Below are positions 40,581 through 49,351 of a stretch of 64,000 nucleotides of DNA, piece by piece (within the stretch, counting starts at the first letter, position 1; each line of letters opens with the position of its first letter). The position numbers and the translations under genes were made by a program. Source of the DNA: Rufibacter ruber (GTDB lineage Bacteria > Bacteroidota > Bacteroidia > Cytophagales > Hymenobacteraceae); assembly GCF_001647275.1 (NCBI RefSeq), contig NZ_LRMM01000013.1, forward strand, positions 28,764-92,763. Direction: 5' to 3'. The notes beneath the pieces are model-generated. The model saw nothing but the letters and a program-made list of their open reading frames with translations. It ran no database searches and was not told the DNA's origin.

Positions 40581-43517
40581 ATGAAAGTATTCACCACACA
40601 GCCTTTTCAAGTTATTTATTCGCTCTTTGAGCATGAGTATCTGGGCTATCTCTTTGAGTCTTTTGTGGTGCAGGTCAACTCTAAAAAGCAGCTCACGCTC
40701 CAGCACCAGAACATCTCCAGCAAGAACGCCGAGGAATTTGCCGCCCGCCTGGACGAGGTGGACTTCAAGCTCATTGAGCTCATGGACCAGATCCAGCAGG
40801 ACGCGGTGTTCAAGAAGTTTGCCGTAAAGAAAACCACCCTGGCCGACTTCTTCTTCAAGACCTATGACCCCGCCAAAGGCGATAAGCTGCTGCAGGAGAC
40901 CATTGACCACTACGTACAGGCTAGAATGTCTAAGATTCTGGACCTGCTGCAGCACAAGATGGTCTTTATCATGGGCAAAGACGGTGAACCCACCTGGAAG
41001 CAGGTGCAGATGGCCACTGAGAAAGCCACCGTGCTGTTCCACTTCCGGCGGAATGACGACAATACCCACTACTTCCCCACCATCAAGTACAAAGGCGAAA
41101 AGCTGGAGTTCCAGTACCAGAACGCCGTGCTGGTGTGCAAGGAGCCGGCGTGGCTGCTGCTCAATGACGTGTTCTACAGCTTTGAGAAGCAGGTAGACGG
41201 CAAAAAGCTGCAGCCGTTCCTGAATAAGAAGTTTATTGTGGTGCCCCGCAACGTGGAGGAAAGCTACTACCGCAAGTTTGTGGCCCCGCTGGTAGAGCAG
41301 TTTGATGTCTACGCCAAGGGTTTTGAGATACAGTCTGAGCGGTACGTGCCGCAGCCGCAGCTCCAGATCTCTGAACTGGCCGTGGCAGAACCCGCCCCCG
41401 TTTTATTTTCCGCCCACGGCGAAGAAGAAGAGGAGGAGTACCCTCACCCTTCAGACGCTGATAAGATTGTGTTTCAGCTGCACTTCCAGTACGGTGACTA
41501 CACGGTGGGCACGCAGGAGACGCGCCAGATCAGTGTGAACGTGGAGAAAACGCCAGATTCGTACATCTTCCACCGCGTGCACCGGGATCTGGAGCAGGAG
41601 AAGACGGTGATGCGCGAACTGGCCAGCCGCGGCCTGGAGATCAGGAACGGCAAAGCCGTGCTGGACAAGTCAAAAGCCTTTAGCTGGCTCAATGCGCATG
41701 CATCAGCGCTGGAAGAACTGGGCCTCACAGTCAAGCAAAGCCAGTCTGACAAGAATTATTTCATTGGCGAGACCAGCGTGAGCGTGGGCATCAACGAGAC
41801 CAATGACTGGTTTGACATTTACGGAACGGTGCGGTTTGGGCCGTACGAGATCCCGTTTATCAAACTGCGCAACCACATTCTCACCAAGCGCCGCGAATAC
41901 AAGCTGCCTAACGGCCAGATCGCCATCATTCCGGAGGAGTGGTTTACGCAGTATCTGGAGCTGTTTGCCTTCTCTGAGGGCGATGACGAGCTCAAACTGC
42001 ACAAGCACCACCTTTCTCTGGTCAGTGACCTGCAGAACGGCAACCTGGCCACCGTCACCATGAGCCGTAAACTGGAGAAGCTGCGCGAGTTTGAGGCCGT
42101 AGAAGACAAGCCGTTGCCCAGCGGTTTCAAAGGCGAACTGCGCCCGTACCAGAAGGCGGGCTACAACTGGCTGCACTTTGTACAGGAGTTCCATTTTGGT
42201 GGCTGCCTGGCAGATGATATGGGTCTTGGTAAGACCGTGCAAACGCTGGCCATGCTGCAGCACCGCAAGGAGCACGGCGCCCAGAGCGCCTCGCTGCTGG
42301 TCATGCCCACCTCTTTGATTTATAACTGGTTAGCTGAGGCTCAAAAGTTCACGCCGCAGCTACGTATTCTCACCTACACCGGCACGTACCGCAATAAGAA
42401 CGTCTCTCAGTTCAAGCATTATGACCTGATCCTGACGTCTTACGGCATTGTGCGGCTGGACCACGAGATCCTGCAGAAGTACGTCTTTGACTATGTGATC
42501 TTAGACGAGTCACAGGCCATCAAAAACCCAAATTCCAACACCTCAGTATCTATCAGGGAGCTGAAGTCAAAGCACCGTTTAATCCTCACCGGTACGCCCG
42601 TGGAGAACAGTACGCTGGATCTATGGAGCCAGATGTCGTTTATCAACCCGGGGCTGCTGGGTACGCAGAATTTCTTCAAGAAGGAGTTTCTGCGCCCCAT
42701 TGAGAAGCTGAAAGACGAGCACAAGACCCGCCGCCTGCATGCGCTCATCAAACCCTTCATCTTGCGCCGCCACAAGAGCCAGGTAGCCACTGAGCTGCCC
42801 GAAAAGATTGAGCACGTCACCTACTGCAAGATGACCGAGGAGCAGGAGCATGCCTACGAGGAAACCAAATCTTACTACCGCAACAAAATCCTGAAAACCA
42901 TTGAGGAGCAGGGCACGGGCAAATCTCAGTTCATGCTTCTGCAGGGCCTCATGAAGCTGCGCCAGATCGCCAACCATCCGCTCATGGCAGATCCTACGTA
43001 TGAAGCCGAATCCGGGAAACTGGGCGAGGTACTGCGCCTGACCAAGAACGTGGTAAGCGAAGGACACAAAGTGCTTATCTTCAGTCAATTTGTGAAGCAC
43101 TTGGATTTGGTGAGGGCGGCGCTGGACGAGCGCAAGATCAAGTACGCCTATCTGGACGGTTCCACCAAAGACCGGCAGGCGCAGGTGAATAGCTTCCAGA
43201 ATGACCCCAACCTACCCGTGTTCTTGATTTCGCTCAAGGCCGGGGGCGTTGGCCTCAACCTCACCGCCGCCGACTACGTGTTCATCTTAGACCCCTGGTG
43301 GAACCCCGCCGTAGAGGCCCAAGCCGTTGACCGTGCTCACCGCATAGGCCAGCAGAACACCGTCTTCACCTACAAGTTCATCACCAAGAACAGCGTAGAA
43401 GAGAAGATACTGGCCCTGCAGGACAAGAAAATCCAATTAGTCTCTGATCTGATTTCTACGGATGAGGCCGTGATCAAGCGTCTGACAAAAGAGGATATTG
43501 AGAGTTTGCTGAGTTAA
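40581..43517 (+). CDS. SNF2-family DEAD/DEAH-box helicase, 978 aa
   Basis: SWI2/SNF2 ATPase that remodels DNA-protein complexes, possibly RNA polymerase like RapA. The N-terminal 500 residues are a lineage-specific beta-rich region (VIYSLFEHEYLGYLFESFVV) without recognised domains. The helicase core has ADDMGLGKTVQTLAM (motif I, about 545), VILDESQAIKNP (motif II, DESQ), LILTGTPVENSTLDLW (III), VLIFSQFVKHLDLVRAAL (IV) and DPWWNPAVEAQAVDRAHRIG (VI). The gene is complete; it ends 1-3 nt before palindrome copy 22. Confidence 0.93.
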   Translation: MKVFTTQPFQVIYSLFEHEYLGYLFESFVVQVNSKKQLTLQHQNISSKNAEEFAARLDEVDFKLIELMDQIQQDAVFKKFAVKKTTLADFFFKTYDPAKGDKLLQETIDHYVQARMSKILDLLQHKMVFIMGKDGEPTWKQVQMATEKATVLFHFRRNDDNTHYFPTIKYKGEKLEFQYQNAVLVCKEPAWLLLNDVFYSFEKQVDGKKLQPFLNKKFIVVPRNVEESYYRKFVAPLVEQFDVYAKGFEIQSERYVPQPQLQISELAVAEPAPVLFSAHGEEEEEEYPHPSDADKIVFQLHFQYGDYTVGTQETRQISVNVEKTPDSYIFHRVHRDLEQEKTVMRELASRGLEIRNGKAVLDKSKAFSWLNAHASALEELGLTVKQSQSDKNYFIGETSVSVGINETNDWFDIYGTVRFGPYEIPFIKLRNHILTKRREYKLPNGQIAIIPEEWFTQYLELFAFSEGDDELKLHKHHLSLVSDLQNGNLATVTMSRKLEKLREFEAVEDKPLPSGFKGELRPYQKAGYNWLHFVQEFHFGGCLADDMGLGKTVQTLAMLQHRKEHGAQSASLLVMPTSLIYNWLAEAQKFTPQLRILTYTGTYRNKNVSQFKHYDLILTSYGIVRLDHEILQKYVFDYVILDESQAIKNPNSNTSVSIRELKSKHRLILTGTPVENSTLDLWSQMSFINPGLLGTQNFFKKEFLRPIEKLKDEHKTRRLHALIKPFILRRHKSQVATELPEKIEHVTYCKMTEEQEHAYEETKSYYRNKILKTIEEQGTGKSQFMLLQGLMKLRQIANHPLMADPTYEAESGKLGEVLRLTKNVVSEGHKVLIFSQFVKHLDLVRAALDERKIKYAYLDGSTKDRQAQVNSFQNDPNLPVFLISLKAGGVGLNLTAADYVFILDPWWNPAVEAQAVDRAHRIGQQNTVFTYKFITKNSVEEKILALQDKKIQLVSDLISTDEAVIKRLTKEDIESLLS

Positions 43518-43518
43518 T

Positions 43519-43557
43519 TTGTTTTTGGCTTGTTTTTGGGAAAAGAGGCCAAAAACG
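43519..43557. repeat. CTGTTTT palindrome, copy 22 (decayed)
   Basis: gtttttggcttgtttttggg and aaaagaggccaaaaac; outer CTG/CAG lost. Begins directly after the helicase stop (43515-43517). Confidence 0.7.
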
Positions 43558-43567
43558 GGAAAAATGC

Positions 43568-43764
43568 ATTCGGCTAAAGTTTGGAGAATAATTGTTGAAT
43601 GGGTTAAAACCCATTCCAATTGATAAGGGATATATAGTTAGACGCTAATGTGCACTATACCTTCCTGCTAACAGAAAATATTGACTCCAATATCACGTGC
43701 AGGCTTGAATAGAAATGGGTTTTAACCCATTCAACATAGATTTAAATCTTGGCTTTAGCCGAAT
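43568..43764. repeat. Two inverted REP units upstream of the RAYT gene
   Basis: Unit 1 (43568-43617) reads attcggctaaag, 14 nt, then gttgaatgggttaaaaccca. Unit 2 (43713-43764) is the same unit inverted: aatgggttttaacccattca, 20 nt, then ctttagccgaat. Each contains a perfect GAATGGGTT/AACCCATT-type hairpin. About 95 nt of AT-rich DNA separate them. The paired inverted arrangement next to the transposase is the BIME/REPtron layout. Confidence 0.85.
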
Positions 43765-43786
43765 CTATTAATTAACATTTCCAGAA

Positions 43787-44227
43787 GTGCCGTTCATCAA
43801 GGTATATATTCATTTTGTGTGGGCTACCAAAAACCGAGAGCCTCTGCTTGACAACAAAGTATTACGGTTACAGGTCTGGAACCATATCAGAGAGAATGCC
43901 AGAGAAAAGGGGATTTTCCTGGACTTCATCAGCGGGTATGCTGATCATTGCCACTGCTTGGTTTCGTTGGGAACAGACCAGACTATTCAGAAAGTGGCGC
44001 AACTGATCAAAGGCGAATCTTCTTACTGGATCAACAAACACCGCTTAACTGCCTCAGAATTTAAGTGGCAAGATGAATATTTTGCAGTTTCTGTCTCAGC
44101 ATCAATGTTAGACAAAGTGAGGGAGTACATTAAGAGACAAGAGGAGCACCACAGCAAAAAAACATTTCAGGAGGAGTGCGACGAGCTTATTCTGAGACAC
44201 GGATTTGAGCAAATGAGCGACGGTTAA
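43787..44227 (+). CDS. REP-associated tyrosine transposase (RAYT, IS200-like Y1_Tnp), 146 aa
   Basis: Single-strand DNA transposase of the Y1 HUH type. MPFIKVYIHFVWATKNREPL is the family N-terminus; the HUH motif is DHCHCLVSL (H54, H56); the catalytic Tyr is Y114 in VREYIKRQEEHH. Length and motifs are complete, so it may be active. GTG start at 43787. The paired REP units 23-220 nt upstream mark it as a domesticated RAYT rather than a classical IS, since no matching repeats flank the 3' side. Lower GC than neighbours suggests acquisition. Confidence 0.92.
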   Translation: MPFIKVYIHFVWATKNREPLLDNKVLRLQVWNHIRENAREKGIFLDFISGYADHCHCLVSLGTDQTIQKVAQLIKGESSYWINKHRLTASEFKWQDEYFAVSVSASMLDKVREYIKRQEEHHSKKTFQEECDELILRHGFEQMSDG

Positions 44228-44394
44228 ACTGAGAGAAAAGCTGAAAGCTTGTTGATCAGGAGAGGTATTAACACAAACGAACGCTTGCACCAAAGCTTAT
44301 CTAGACATAATTTATTGAGGGAATAAACGTCTTTGCACGTTCACAGGCATAACTCAAGGCCCCAATTTAATCATCTCTAAAATACTTCTGTCAG

Positions 44395-44427
44395 TTTGGC
44401 TTTCTTGAAATAATACCGTTATCTTCA
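44395..44427 (+). promoter_or_regulatory. Possible promoter of the Zn-protease-like gene
   Basis: TTTG at 44395-44398 and TATCTTCA at 44420-44427, spacer 21 nt, 51 nt before the ATG at 44479. The -7 box has two mismatches to TAnnTTTG. Confidence 0.35.
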
Positions 44428-44478
44428 AAATTCAAACAGATTATCCTCATCCTCCAGTCCACTACCTAAACCCACCCA

Positions 44479-45732
44479 ATGACCTTACGCTTACCCTTCC
44501 TTCTACTTGCTCTGGTTTGCGCCATCACCGCCTTTGGGCAAACCAGCTCAGAAACGGCGGCCCAGGCAGCCAAGCTGTACAGCCAGAAAGCCTATGCCCA
44601 GGCGGGACCGCTGTACGTGCAGGCTGCTGAGGCTACTACGAACAAGAGCCAGAAGAAATCCAGTTACTACAACGCTGCCTGCTGTTATGCCATGGCCCAG
44701 GACATAGAGAGTGCGTTTACGTACCTGAACCTGGCGGTCAAAAACGGCTGGCGGGACAAAGACCACCTGAGCACAGATGCAGATTTAAAGGCGCTGCATG
44801 CAGACAAACGGTGGAAGAGCCTCGTCAACGCTGTGAAGCCAGCGTACAGTGAGAATGCTACCTCCAGTAAGATCATCACGGCAGACCTGGAGAATTTCTT
44901 TAAAGCGTTTGAATTGGCCAAAAAGGATACCACCAAGGCGCCGGAGGTTTTCCAGAAGCACTACTTTGAAAAAGGCACCGCCGGGTTAGAGGATTTCTTC
45001 GCCAGTAAGATCAAAAATGAGCAGGCGTTTTCTAAGGCTGTGCTTCAAAATCACCGTTTCTACAGTTCCATTCAGCCCACTGTCACTAAAGCGGGTGACT
45101 TTAAAAAGCACATCTACACCTCTTTTACCCAGTTCAAAGACCTGTACCCCAAAGCCGTTTTCCCGGATGTGTATTTTGTAATAGGAAGTTTTACCTCTAA
45201 CGGCACCGCCTCAGACAACGGCCTGCTCATTGGCACCGAACTCATGAGCAAAACACCCTCTACCTCTCTAAAAAACTGGAGTGACCGGCAGAAGAAAACG
45301 GTTATGGACTTTGAGCACATTCCGGTCACAGTGGCACATGAGCTGATTCATTTCAACCAGCAGGGCATGAAAAAAGAGAACACGCTGCTCAAATACGCAC
45401 TGGTAGAAGGCTCCGCCGAATTCCTGGCCGAACTGGTCACCGGCAAGACTGACGGCGATTACTCTTCCTTCCATGACCGCGAACTGTTGATCTGGGATGA
45501 TTTCAAAAAAGACATGTACCTGGATAAGTATGATGAGTGGCTGAATGCCAAAGAACCAAAACGCCCCCGCAATGGCATGTACTGGGCCGGGTATCAGATC
45601 TGCAAGGCCTACTATACCCAAGCCAAAGACAAAAAACAGGCCGTGGCTGATATGCTCAACATCAAAGACTATATGAATTTCTTTGTGCAGAGCAAAGTAG
45701 ACGAGTTCATGAGAACGAAGTATATCAACTAG
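44479..45732 (+). CDS. Exported putative Zn-dependent protease (DUF2268/GldB-like), 417 aa
   Basis: Signal peptide MTLRLPFLLLALVCAITAFG. The N-terminal region is TPR-like with Ala-rich helices (AAKLYSQKAYAQAGPLYVQA, YYNAACCYAMAQDIESAFTY). The C-terminal domain has a zincin motif VAHELIHFNQQ (H287, E288, H291) followed by a downstream Glu in EGSAEFLAELVTGK, the arrangement expected for a gluzincin. The surrounding segment resembles DUF2268 and the gliding protein GldB fold. Likely a periplasmic or lipid-anchored hydrolase of unknown target. A clear terminator follows. Confidence 0.82.
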   Translation: MTLRLPFLLLALVCAITAFGQTSSETAAQAAKLYSQKAYAQAGPLYVQAAEATTNKSQKKSSYYNAACCYAMAQDIESAFTYLNLAVKNGWRDKDHLSTDADLKALHADKRWKSLVNAVKPAYSENATSSKIITADLENFFKAFELAKKDTTKAPEVFQKHYFEKGTAGLEDFFASKIKNEQAFSKAVLQNHRFYSSIQPTVTKAGDFKKHIYTSFTQFKDLYPKAVFPDVYFVIGSFTSNGTASDNGLLIGTELMSKTPSTSLKNWSDRQKKTVMDFEHIPVTVAHELIHFNQQGMKKENTLLKYALVEGSAEFLAELVTGKTDGDYSSFHDRELLIWDDFKKDMYLDKYDEWLNAKEPKRPRNGMYWAGYQICKAYYTQAKDKKQAVADMLNIKDYMNFFVQSKVDEFMRTKYIN

Positions 45733-45747
45733 GCCCTATTCGTTTTT

Positions 45748-45795
45748 ACAAGAGCAGGCAGAGAAGGTTAAGCGTTCCGCCTGCTCTTGTTTTTA
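45748..45795 (+). terminator. Intrinsic terminator after the Zn-protease-like gene
   Basis: acaagagcaggc / gcctgctcttgt stem, 19-nt loop, then TTTTT. It overlaps the region just before the Crp/Fnr start. Confidence 0.82.
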
Positions 45796-45806
45796 CAGTG
45801 ACCGCC

Positions 45807-46382
45807 ATGTCCCACCACCTGATCAGACACATAGAGCGGTTTATCCCCGTCTCAGAGCAGTTAGCGGCACGTCTGCAACAGATAGGCAAAGAGCACACAC
45901 TGGAGAAAGGTGCCTACCTGCACAAACCCAATAGAGTCTGCACCACTACCTATTTTATTGAAAAGGGGCTGGTGCGGGTTTTCTACCGGAAGGGAGAGAA
46001 GGAAATCACTGACCAGTTTTCCGCCGAAGGCGAGTGGATCACCTCTATTCACAGCTTCCTGAAAAATGTGCCAGATGCCTGTTATATACAGACGTTAGAG
46101 CCGTCTGCCCTTATGGGTATTGATCTACAGCAACTGGAGCAGTGTTTCCTAGACTTTCCGGAGATGGAGCGCTTTGGCCGCATGCTTATGTCAACCTATT
46201 TTCTGGAGCAGTCTGAGCGCATTGTTTCCCTGCAGTTCCACACCGCAAAGGAACGGTATGAGTACTTCCTGAAAACAGCCAAACATAAGGCAACCCGCGT
46301 TCCGTTGGGCATGCTGGCCTCGCACTTGGGCATGACCCAAGAAACTTTAAGCAGAATCAGGGCAGAGAAGGATGCTTTTTGA
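45807..46382 (+). CDS. Crp/Fnr family transcriptional regulator, 191 aa
   Basis: Cyclic-nucleotide-binding-fold sensor domain (GAYLHKPNRVCTTTYFIEKG, VRVFYRKGEKEITDQFSAEG) followed by a C-terminal winged helix (RVPLGMLASHLGMTQETLSR). ATG 45807 is chosen over a GTG 9 nt upstream; both fit. Lacks the Cys cluster of Fnr proper, so it is the CRP-like type frequent in Bacteroidota, often controlling the adjacent gene. Next gene (DUF998 protein) is 65 nt downstream with its own -7 box and is a likely target. Confidence 0.9.
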   Translation: MSHHLIRHIERFIPVSEQLAARLQQIGKEHTLEKGAYLHKPNRVCTTTYFIEKGLVRVFYRKGEKEITDQFSAEGEWITSIHSFLKNVPDACYIQTLEPSALMGIDLQQLEQCFLDFPEMERFGRMLMSTYFLEQSERIVSLQFHTAKERYEYFLKTAKHKATRVPLGMLASHLGMTQETLSRIRAEKDAF

Positions 46383-46414
46383 TGTAGATCAAAATCTGAA
46401 ATAGGACAGACCGC

Positions 46415-46422
46415 TAGCTTTG
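46415..46422 (+). promoter_or_regulatory. TAGCTTTG -7 box of the DUF998 gene
   Basis: Exact TAnnTTTG match 25 nt before the ATG at 46448, just downstream of the Crp/Fnr gene. No TTG is well placed at -33, which would fit activation by a regulator bound upstream. Confidence 0.45.
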
Positions 46423-46447
46423 GGGCAACATTTTAAACGGAATCACC

Positions 46448-47050
46448 ATGACCCAAAGACAAGCTGCCCTGGCAGGTTTAACGGCCCCCTTTCTGTTCTG
46501 GGTTACGTATCTGGCCTTAGCAGCCTTACGGCCTGAATACAGTCTATTGACCAAAGCGGTGAGTGAACTGGGTTCTGTTGACGCCCCGCGAAAAGTCCTT
46601 TGGAACGTGTTAGGCTATGTGCTGCCTGGGCTGCTGATCGTCCTTTTCTCTTGGGGGCTTTCCCGCCATATCGCTACCGCAAAAAAAAGTAAATTACCCG
46701 CCTACAGTCTTCTCCTCAGCGGGCTCTTTATGGCCCTGGCTGGCATTTTCCCGGGAGATTTTGAGAACCGGCAAACGCTGACCATGCTGCTGCACACAGT
46801 GGGGAGTTTTGGGAGCTATATATTCTTTCTGGTGGCAGCCTTTTCTTTACCGGCGGTAATGAGAACCACTATTTATTGGAAAGATGCCGTTAAACCCACC
46901 CTTCTCTTTACCTGGCTCACCATTCTGTTTGGGGCGTGGCCCTTTGTTTTTCAAGATTTCCCAGCTGTGGGGCAGCGGCTGGTGTTCTTCTTCTATTTTG
47001 CCTGGGTTTTCTACGTGGCGTTAAAGCTTTATAAACAGCCCCAGAAGTAA
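46448..47050 (+). CDS. DUF998 family membrane protein, 200 aa
   Basis: Integral membrane protein with about six helices (ALAGLTAPFLFWVTYLALAA, VLGYVLPGLLIVLFSWGLSR, LLSGLFMALAGIFPGDFENR). The SLLTKAVSELGSVDAP motif after the first helix is the DUF998 signature. No enzymatic function is known for the family. Located directly after the Crp/Fnr gene and probably controlled by it. Confidence 0.85.
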   Translation: MTQRQAALAGLTAPFLFWVTYLALAALRPEYSLLTKAVSELGSVDAPRKVLWNVLGYVLPGLLIVLFSWGLSRHIATAKKSKLPAYSLLLSGLFMALAGIFPGDFENRQTLTMLLHTVGSFGSYIFFLVAAFSLPAVMRTTIYWKDAVKPTLLFTWLTILFGAWPFVFQDFPAVGQRLVFFFYFAWVFYVALKLYKQPQK

Positions 47051-47181
47051 CTGCCGCTCTTTCTCCCAGCACAAACTGAACTTACTTAGACATTACTGCT
47101 GCTTCCCAAACTGAAAATCTTATCTCCTTTCATTCAATATTTTATCTAGAAAATGTATATTGAAATCAAATCTGTAAGCAT

Positions 47182-47436
47182 ATGGAAAGCACCCTTTTGT
47201 TTATTGGCAACATTGGAATGGGAGAGCTGTTCCTTCTCCTGCTCATTCTAGGCATACCGGGTATTCTCTGGATCTGGGCGGTGGTTGATCTGCTTTCCAG
47301 CAAGTTCGCGAACAGAACTGAAAAACTTATCTGGCTGATTGTAATTGCGTTTCTACCATTCATAGGAGCCATCCTGTATCTAATCATTGGCAGACGGCAG
47401 AAGATCAAGCCTTCTAATAATTGGGATCAGCTTTAA
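47182..47436 (+). CDS. PLDc_N domain small membrane protein, 84 aa
   Basis: Two membrane helices (LFLLLLILGIPGILWIWAVV and KLIWLIVIAFLPFIGAILYL) joined by a short loop and ended by IIGRRQK, the phospholipase D N-terminal (PLDc_N) pattern found as stand-alone small proteins. No enzymatic domain. Role unknown. A strong terminator shared with the convergent gene follows. Confidence 0.82.
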   Translation: MESTLLFIGNIGMGELFLLLLILGIPGILWIWAVVDLLSSKFANRTEKLIWLIVIAFLPFIGAILYLIIGRRQKIKPSNNWDQL

Positions 47437-47494
47437 CTCATTAAGATACTTGAAAGAGATGTAGCTGATTTGGGGCTATTTTCTCAAAAACAGG

Positions 47495-47548
47495 CCATAA
47501 ACAGAAAGGCACCTGCTTTAAATTGAACAGGTGCCTTTCTGTTTATGG
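47495..47548. terminator. Bidirectional terminator, perfect 21-bp stem
   Basis: ccataaacagaaaggcacct... pairs perfectly over 21 bp (47495-47515 with 47528-47548) around a 12-nt loop. Serves the convergent PLDc_N and GNA1162-like genes. A degenerate CTGTTTT-like segment (ggggctattttctcaaaaac) lies at 47472-47491, merging into the left arm. Confidence 0.8.
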
Positions 47549-47558
47549 TACTCTTGGC

Positions 47559-48218
47559 TTATGCCTTCAGCTTAGAGTAAGGAAATCTTTTAGAAGCTTT
47601 GCGCATGATGGTGTTGATGATCGTGCTGGTATCACTGCCCAAACCTCTGGAGAGGGTCTTCTCATATTTCCAGAGCAACTCACCAGACGCACCGTCATAG
47701 ATATTGATGGCAGTTTTACCAGAGTTGGTAGAGCCGTAGAAGCCCACCGCCAGGCCTAAAGCCAGAGAAGCTCCGTCAGACATAGGCTTATCAGTTTTAA
47801 AGGTACCCATGATCAGACCGTCTACCCCTAACACTTTGGCAAGTTCGCCGGGAGTGAAAGATTTGATGTTTTCAGCAGTGATGTTGTTCTTCAGCAGAAG
47901 GGCATTGGTGGTGTTGGCATCCTGAAAAGAAACCGTATAGTCATCTTTGCCACTTTCTTTCAGGAAATACGTCTGCAATGCACTTTGTACCGCCAGACCC
48001 TCATTTTTCTCTATTTCTTTGATCCGCTCTGGGGTCATGGTCTTCATCTGGTTAGGCCGCATACCAATAGAGGCCTCAAACGGAAGAATAGCCAGCTTTT
48101 TATGCTCTTTGGCAATGGTAGCAAAGGCAGGGTTTGTGTAAATTTCTTTTGTTTGGGCATAGCTCCCCAAGCTGGTCAACAGCGCCAGCAGCACTAAAAC
48201 AAAAAGGGTACGTCTCAT
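47559..48218 (-). CDS. Exported GNA1162/CsgG-like protein, copy 1, 219 aa
   Basis: Signal peptide RRTLFVLVLLALLTSLGSYA. The mature part opens with KEHKKLAILPFEASIGMRP, typical of CsgG/GNA1162-like periplasmic domains, and has LAKVLGVDGLIMGTFKTDKP and INIYDGASGELLWKYEKTLS, as in DUF799-like lipoproteins. It lacks a lipobox cysteine, unlike its neighbour at 48402-49088, with which it is about half identical. The two are probably a tandem duplication. Envelope stress or surface-related secretion roles are possible but unproven. Confidence 0.8.
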   Translation of the reverse strand: MRRTLFVLVLLALLTSLGSYAQTKEIYTNPAFATIAKEHKKLAILPFEASIGMRPNQMKTMTPERIKEIEKNEGLAVQSALQTYFLKESGKDDYTVSFQDANTTNALLLKNNITAENIKSFTPGELAKVLGVDGLIMGTFKTDKPMSDGASLALGLAVGFYGSTNSGKTAINIYDGASGELLWKYEKTLSRGLGSDTSTIINTIMRKASKRFPYSKLKA

Positions 48219-48401
48219 TAGAAAGGTTTGTGTAGGTTGATTTAAGTATTAAAGTTTGGTTAATTCTTAGATAGCGTCATTCAATTGGGTGTGTAGGTAG
48301 GGAACTGGTACCGCCTGCCACTATTTTTGAGGGTTTCCTAATCAAAAATAGCAGAAAAAGAGCTTTTCCCTGAATAAACATACCAAAATAGTTGCTCTTG
48401 C

Positions 48402-49088
48402 TTACGCCTTCAGTTTACCATAAGGAATCTTTTTGCTGGCTTTTCTGGTGATGGCACGCACAATGGTTTGGGTGTCGCTCCCCAGCCCGCGGGCCAGCAT
48501 TTTATCATAGCTCCAGAGCAGGTCTCCGGTGGCCCCGTCATAGATCTTCATGGTTGTGTTTCCGGCGTTGGTGGGGCCACCGTCTGTAATGTCTGGGGTG
48601 AAGAAGAAGGTGTAGGCTGCAATGGCCAGGGCGGCCCCGGTAGAAAGGGGTTTCTCAGTGGTAAGGGAGCCCATAAGCACAGCATCAACCCCCAGCAGCT
48701 GCGCCAGTTCAGTGGGGGTGAATTGGGTCAGCTCCTCGGGCTGGATATCTTTTTCCTCCAGCAGGGCATTGGTGGTACGTACATCCTGAACGGCAATAAC
48801 TTCTTTCTTCGCGTTCACGGTATGCAGGAAGTATACCTGCAGGGCACTCTGCACCGCCCGCCCGTGTTTCAGCTCCAGATCATAATGTCGCTCTGGGGTC
48901 AGGTTCCGCATTTCATTCGGCCGAAGGCCCACCCGCACATCAAAGGGCAGAATGGCAATGGTCTTGTGGTGCCTGGCCACTGTTTTAAAAGATTTGCTGG
49001 TGTAAACATTCTTTGCGGCATAGTGGCAGCCGGCCAGCCACAGCAGGAGTGCGGCCAGTGCCAGCAACACGGTACTTCTAATGTTCAT
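48402..49088 (-). CDS. GNA1162/CsgG-like lipoprotein, copy 2, 228 aa
   Basis: Paralogue of the gene at 47559-48218. The signal peptide MNIRSTVLLALAALLLW is followed by the lipobox LAGC, so this copy is predicted to be lipid-anchored. Conserved blocks: HHKTIAILPFDVRVGLRPNE, LAQLLGVDAVLMGSLTTEKP and MKIYDGATGDLLWSYDKMLA, with the same C-terminal RKASKKIPYGKLKA. The lipidated and non-lipidated pair could act together. Confidence 0.82.
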   Translation of the reverse strand: MNIRSTVLLALAALLLWLAGCHYAAKNVYTSKSFKTVARHHKTIAILPFDVRVGLRPNEMRNLTPERHYDLELKHGRAVQSALQVYFLHTVNAKKEVIAVQDVRTTNALLEEKDIQPEELTQFTPTELAQLLGVDAVLMGSLTTEKPLSTGAALAIAAYTFFFTPDITDGGPTNAGNTTMKIYDGATGDLLWSYDKMLARGLGSDTQTIVRAITRKASKKIPYGKLKA

Positions 49089-49186
49089 AGGTCAAGTGAT
49101 AGCGGTATTATTTGTAGTTAAAGCACGCTTACTTTCTGCCTTGATTGCGCTGCCAATGCCTGGAGATAAAACCTGCCATTCTTCTT

Positions 49187-49217
49187 TTGTCGCCTTTGTG
49201 GCGCTGCTACAAGGCTC
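49187..49217. repeat. Remnant of the 162-bp MITE-like element
   Basis: tcgcctttgtggcgctgcta followed by caaggctcc matches the inner segment of the element at 14803-14964 with two or three mismatches. Ends of the element are not recognisable. Confidence 0.45.
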
Positions 49218-49351
49218 CACAACAGAAGAAACATACACAGCCAGTAAAGCTTACAAATTCAAAGAAGTAATTATGCTCTTAAAATGATTTTTCACGGGTT
49301 AAAACTTTCCTTGGGTTGGGGGGTTAAGAAAAGAAACCACATTTGGCCCAC

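Noticed and set aside
41703..42275. Minus-strand ORF of 190 codons
   Set aside because: Antisense to the SNF2 helicase gene; shadow frame.
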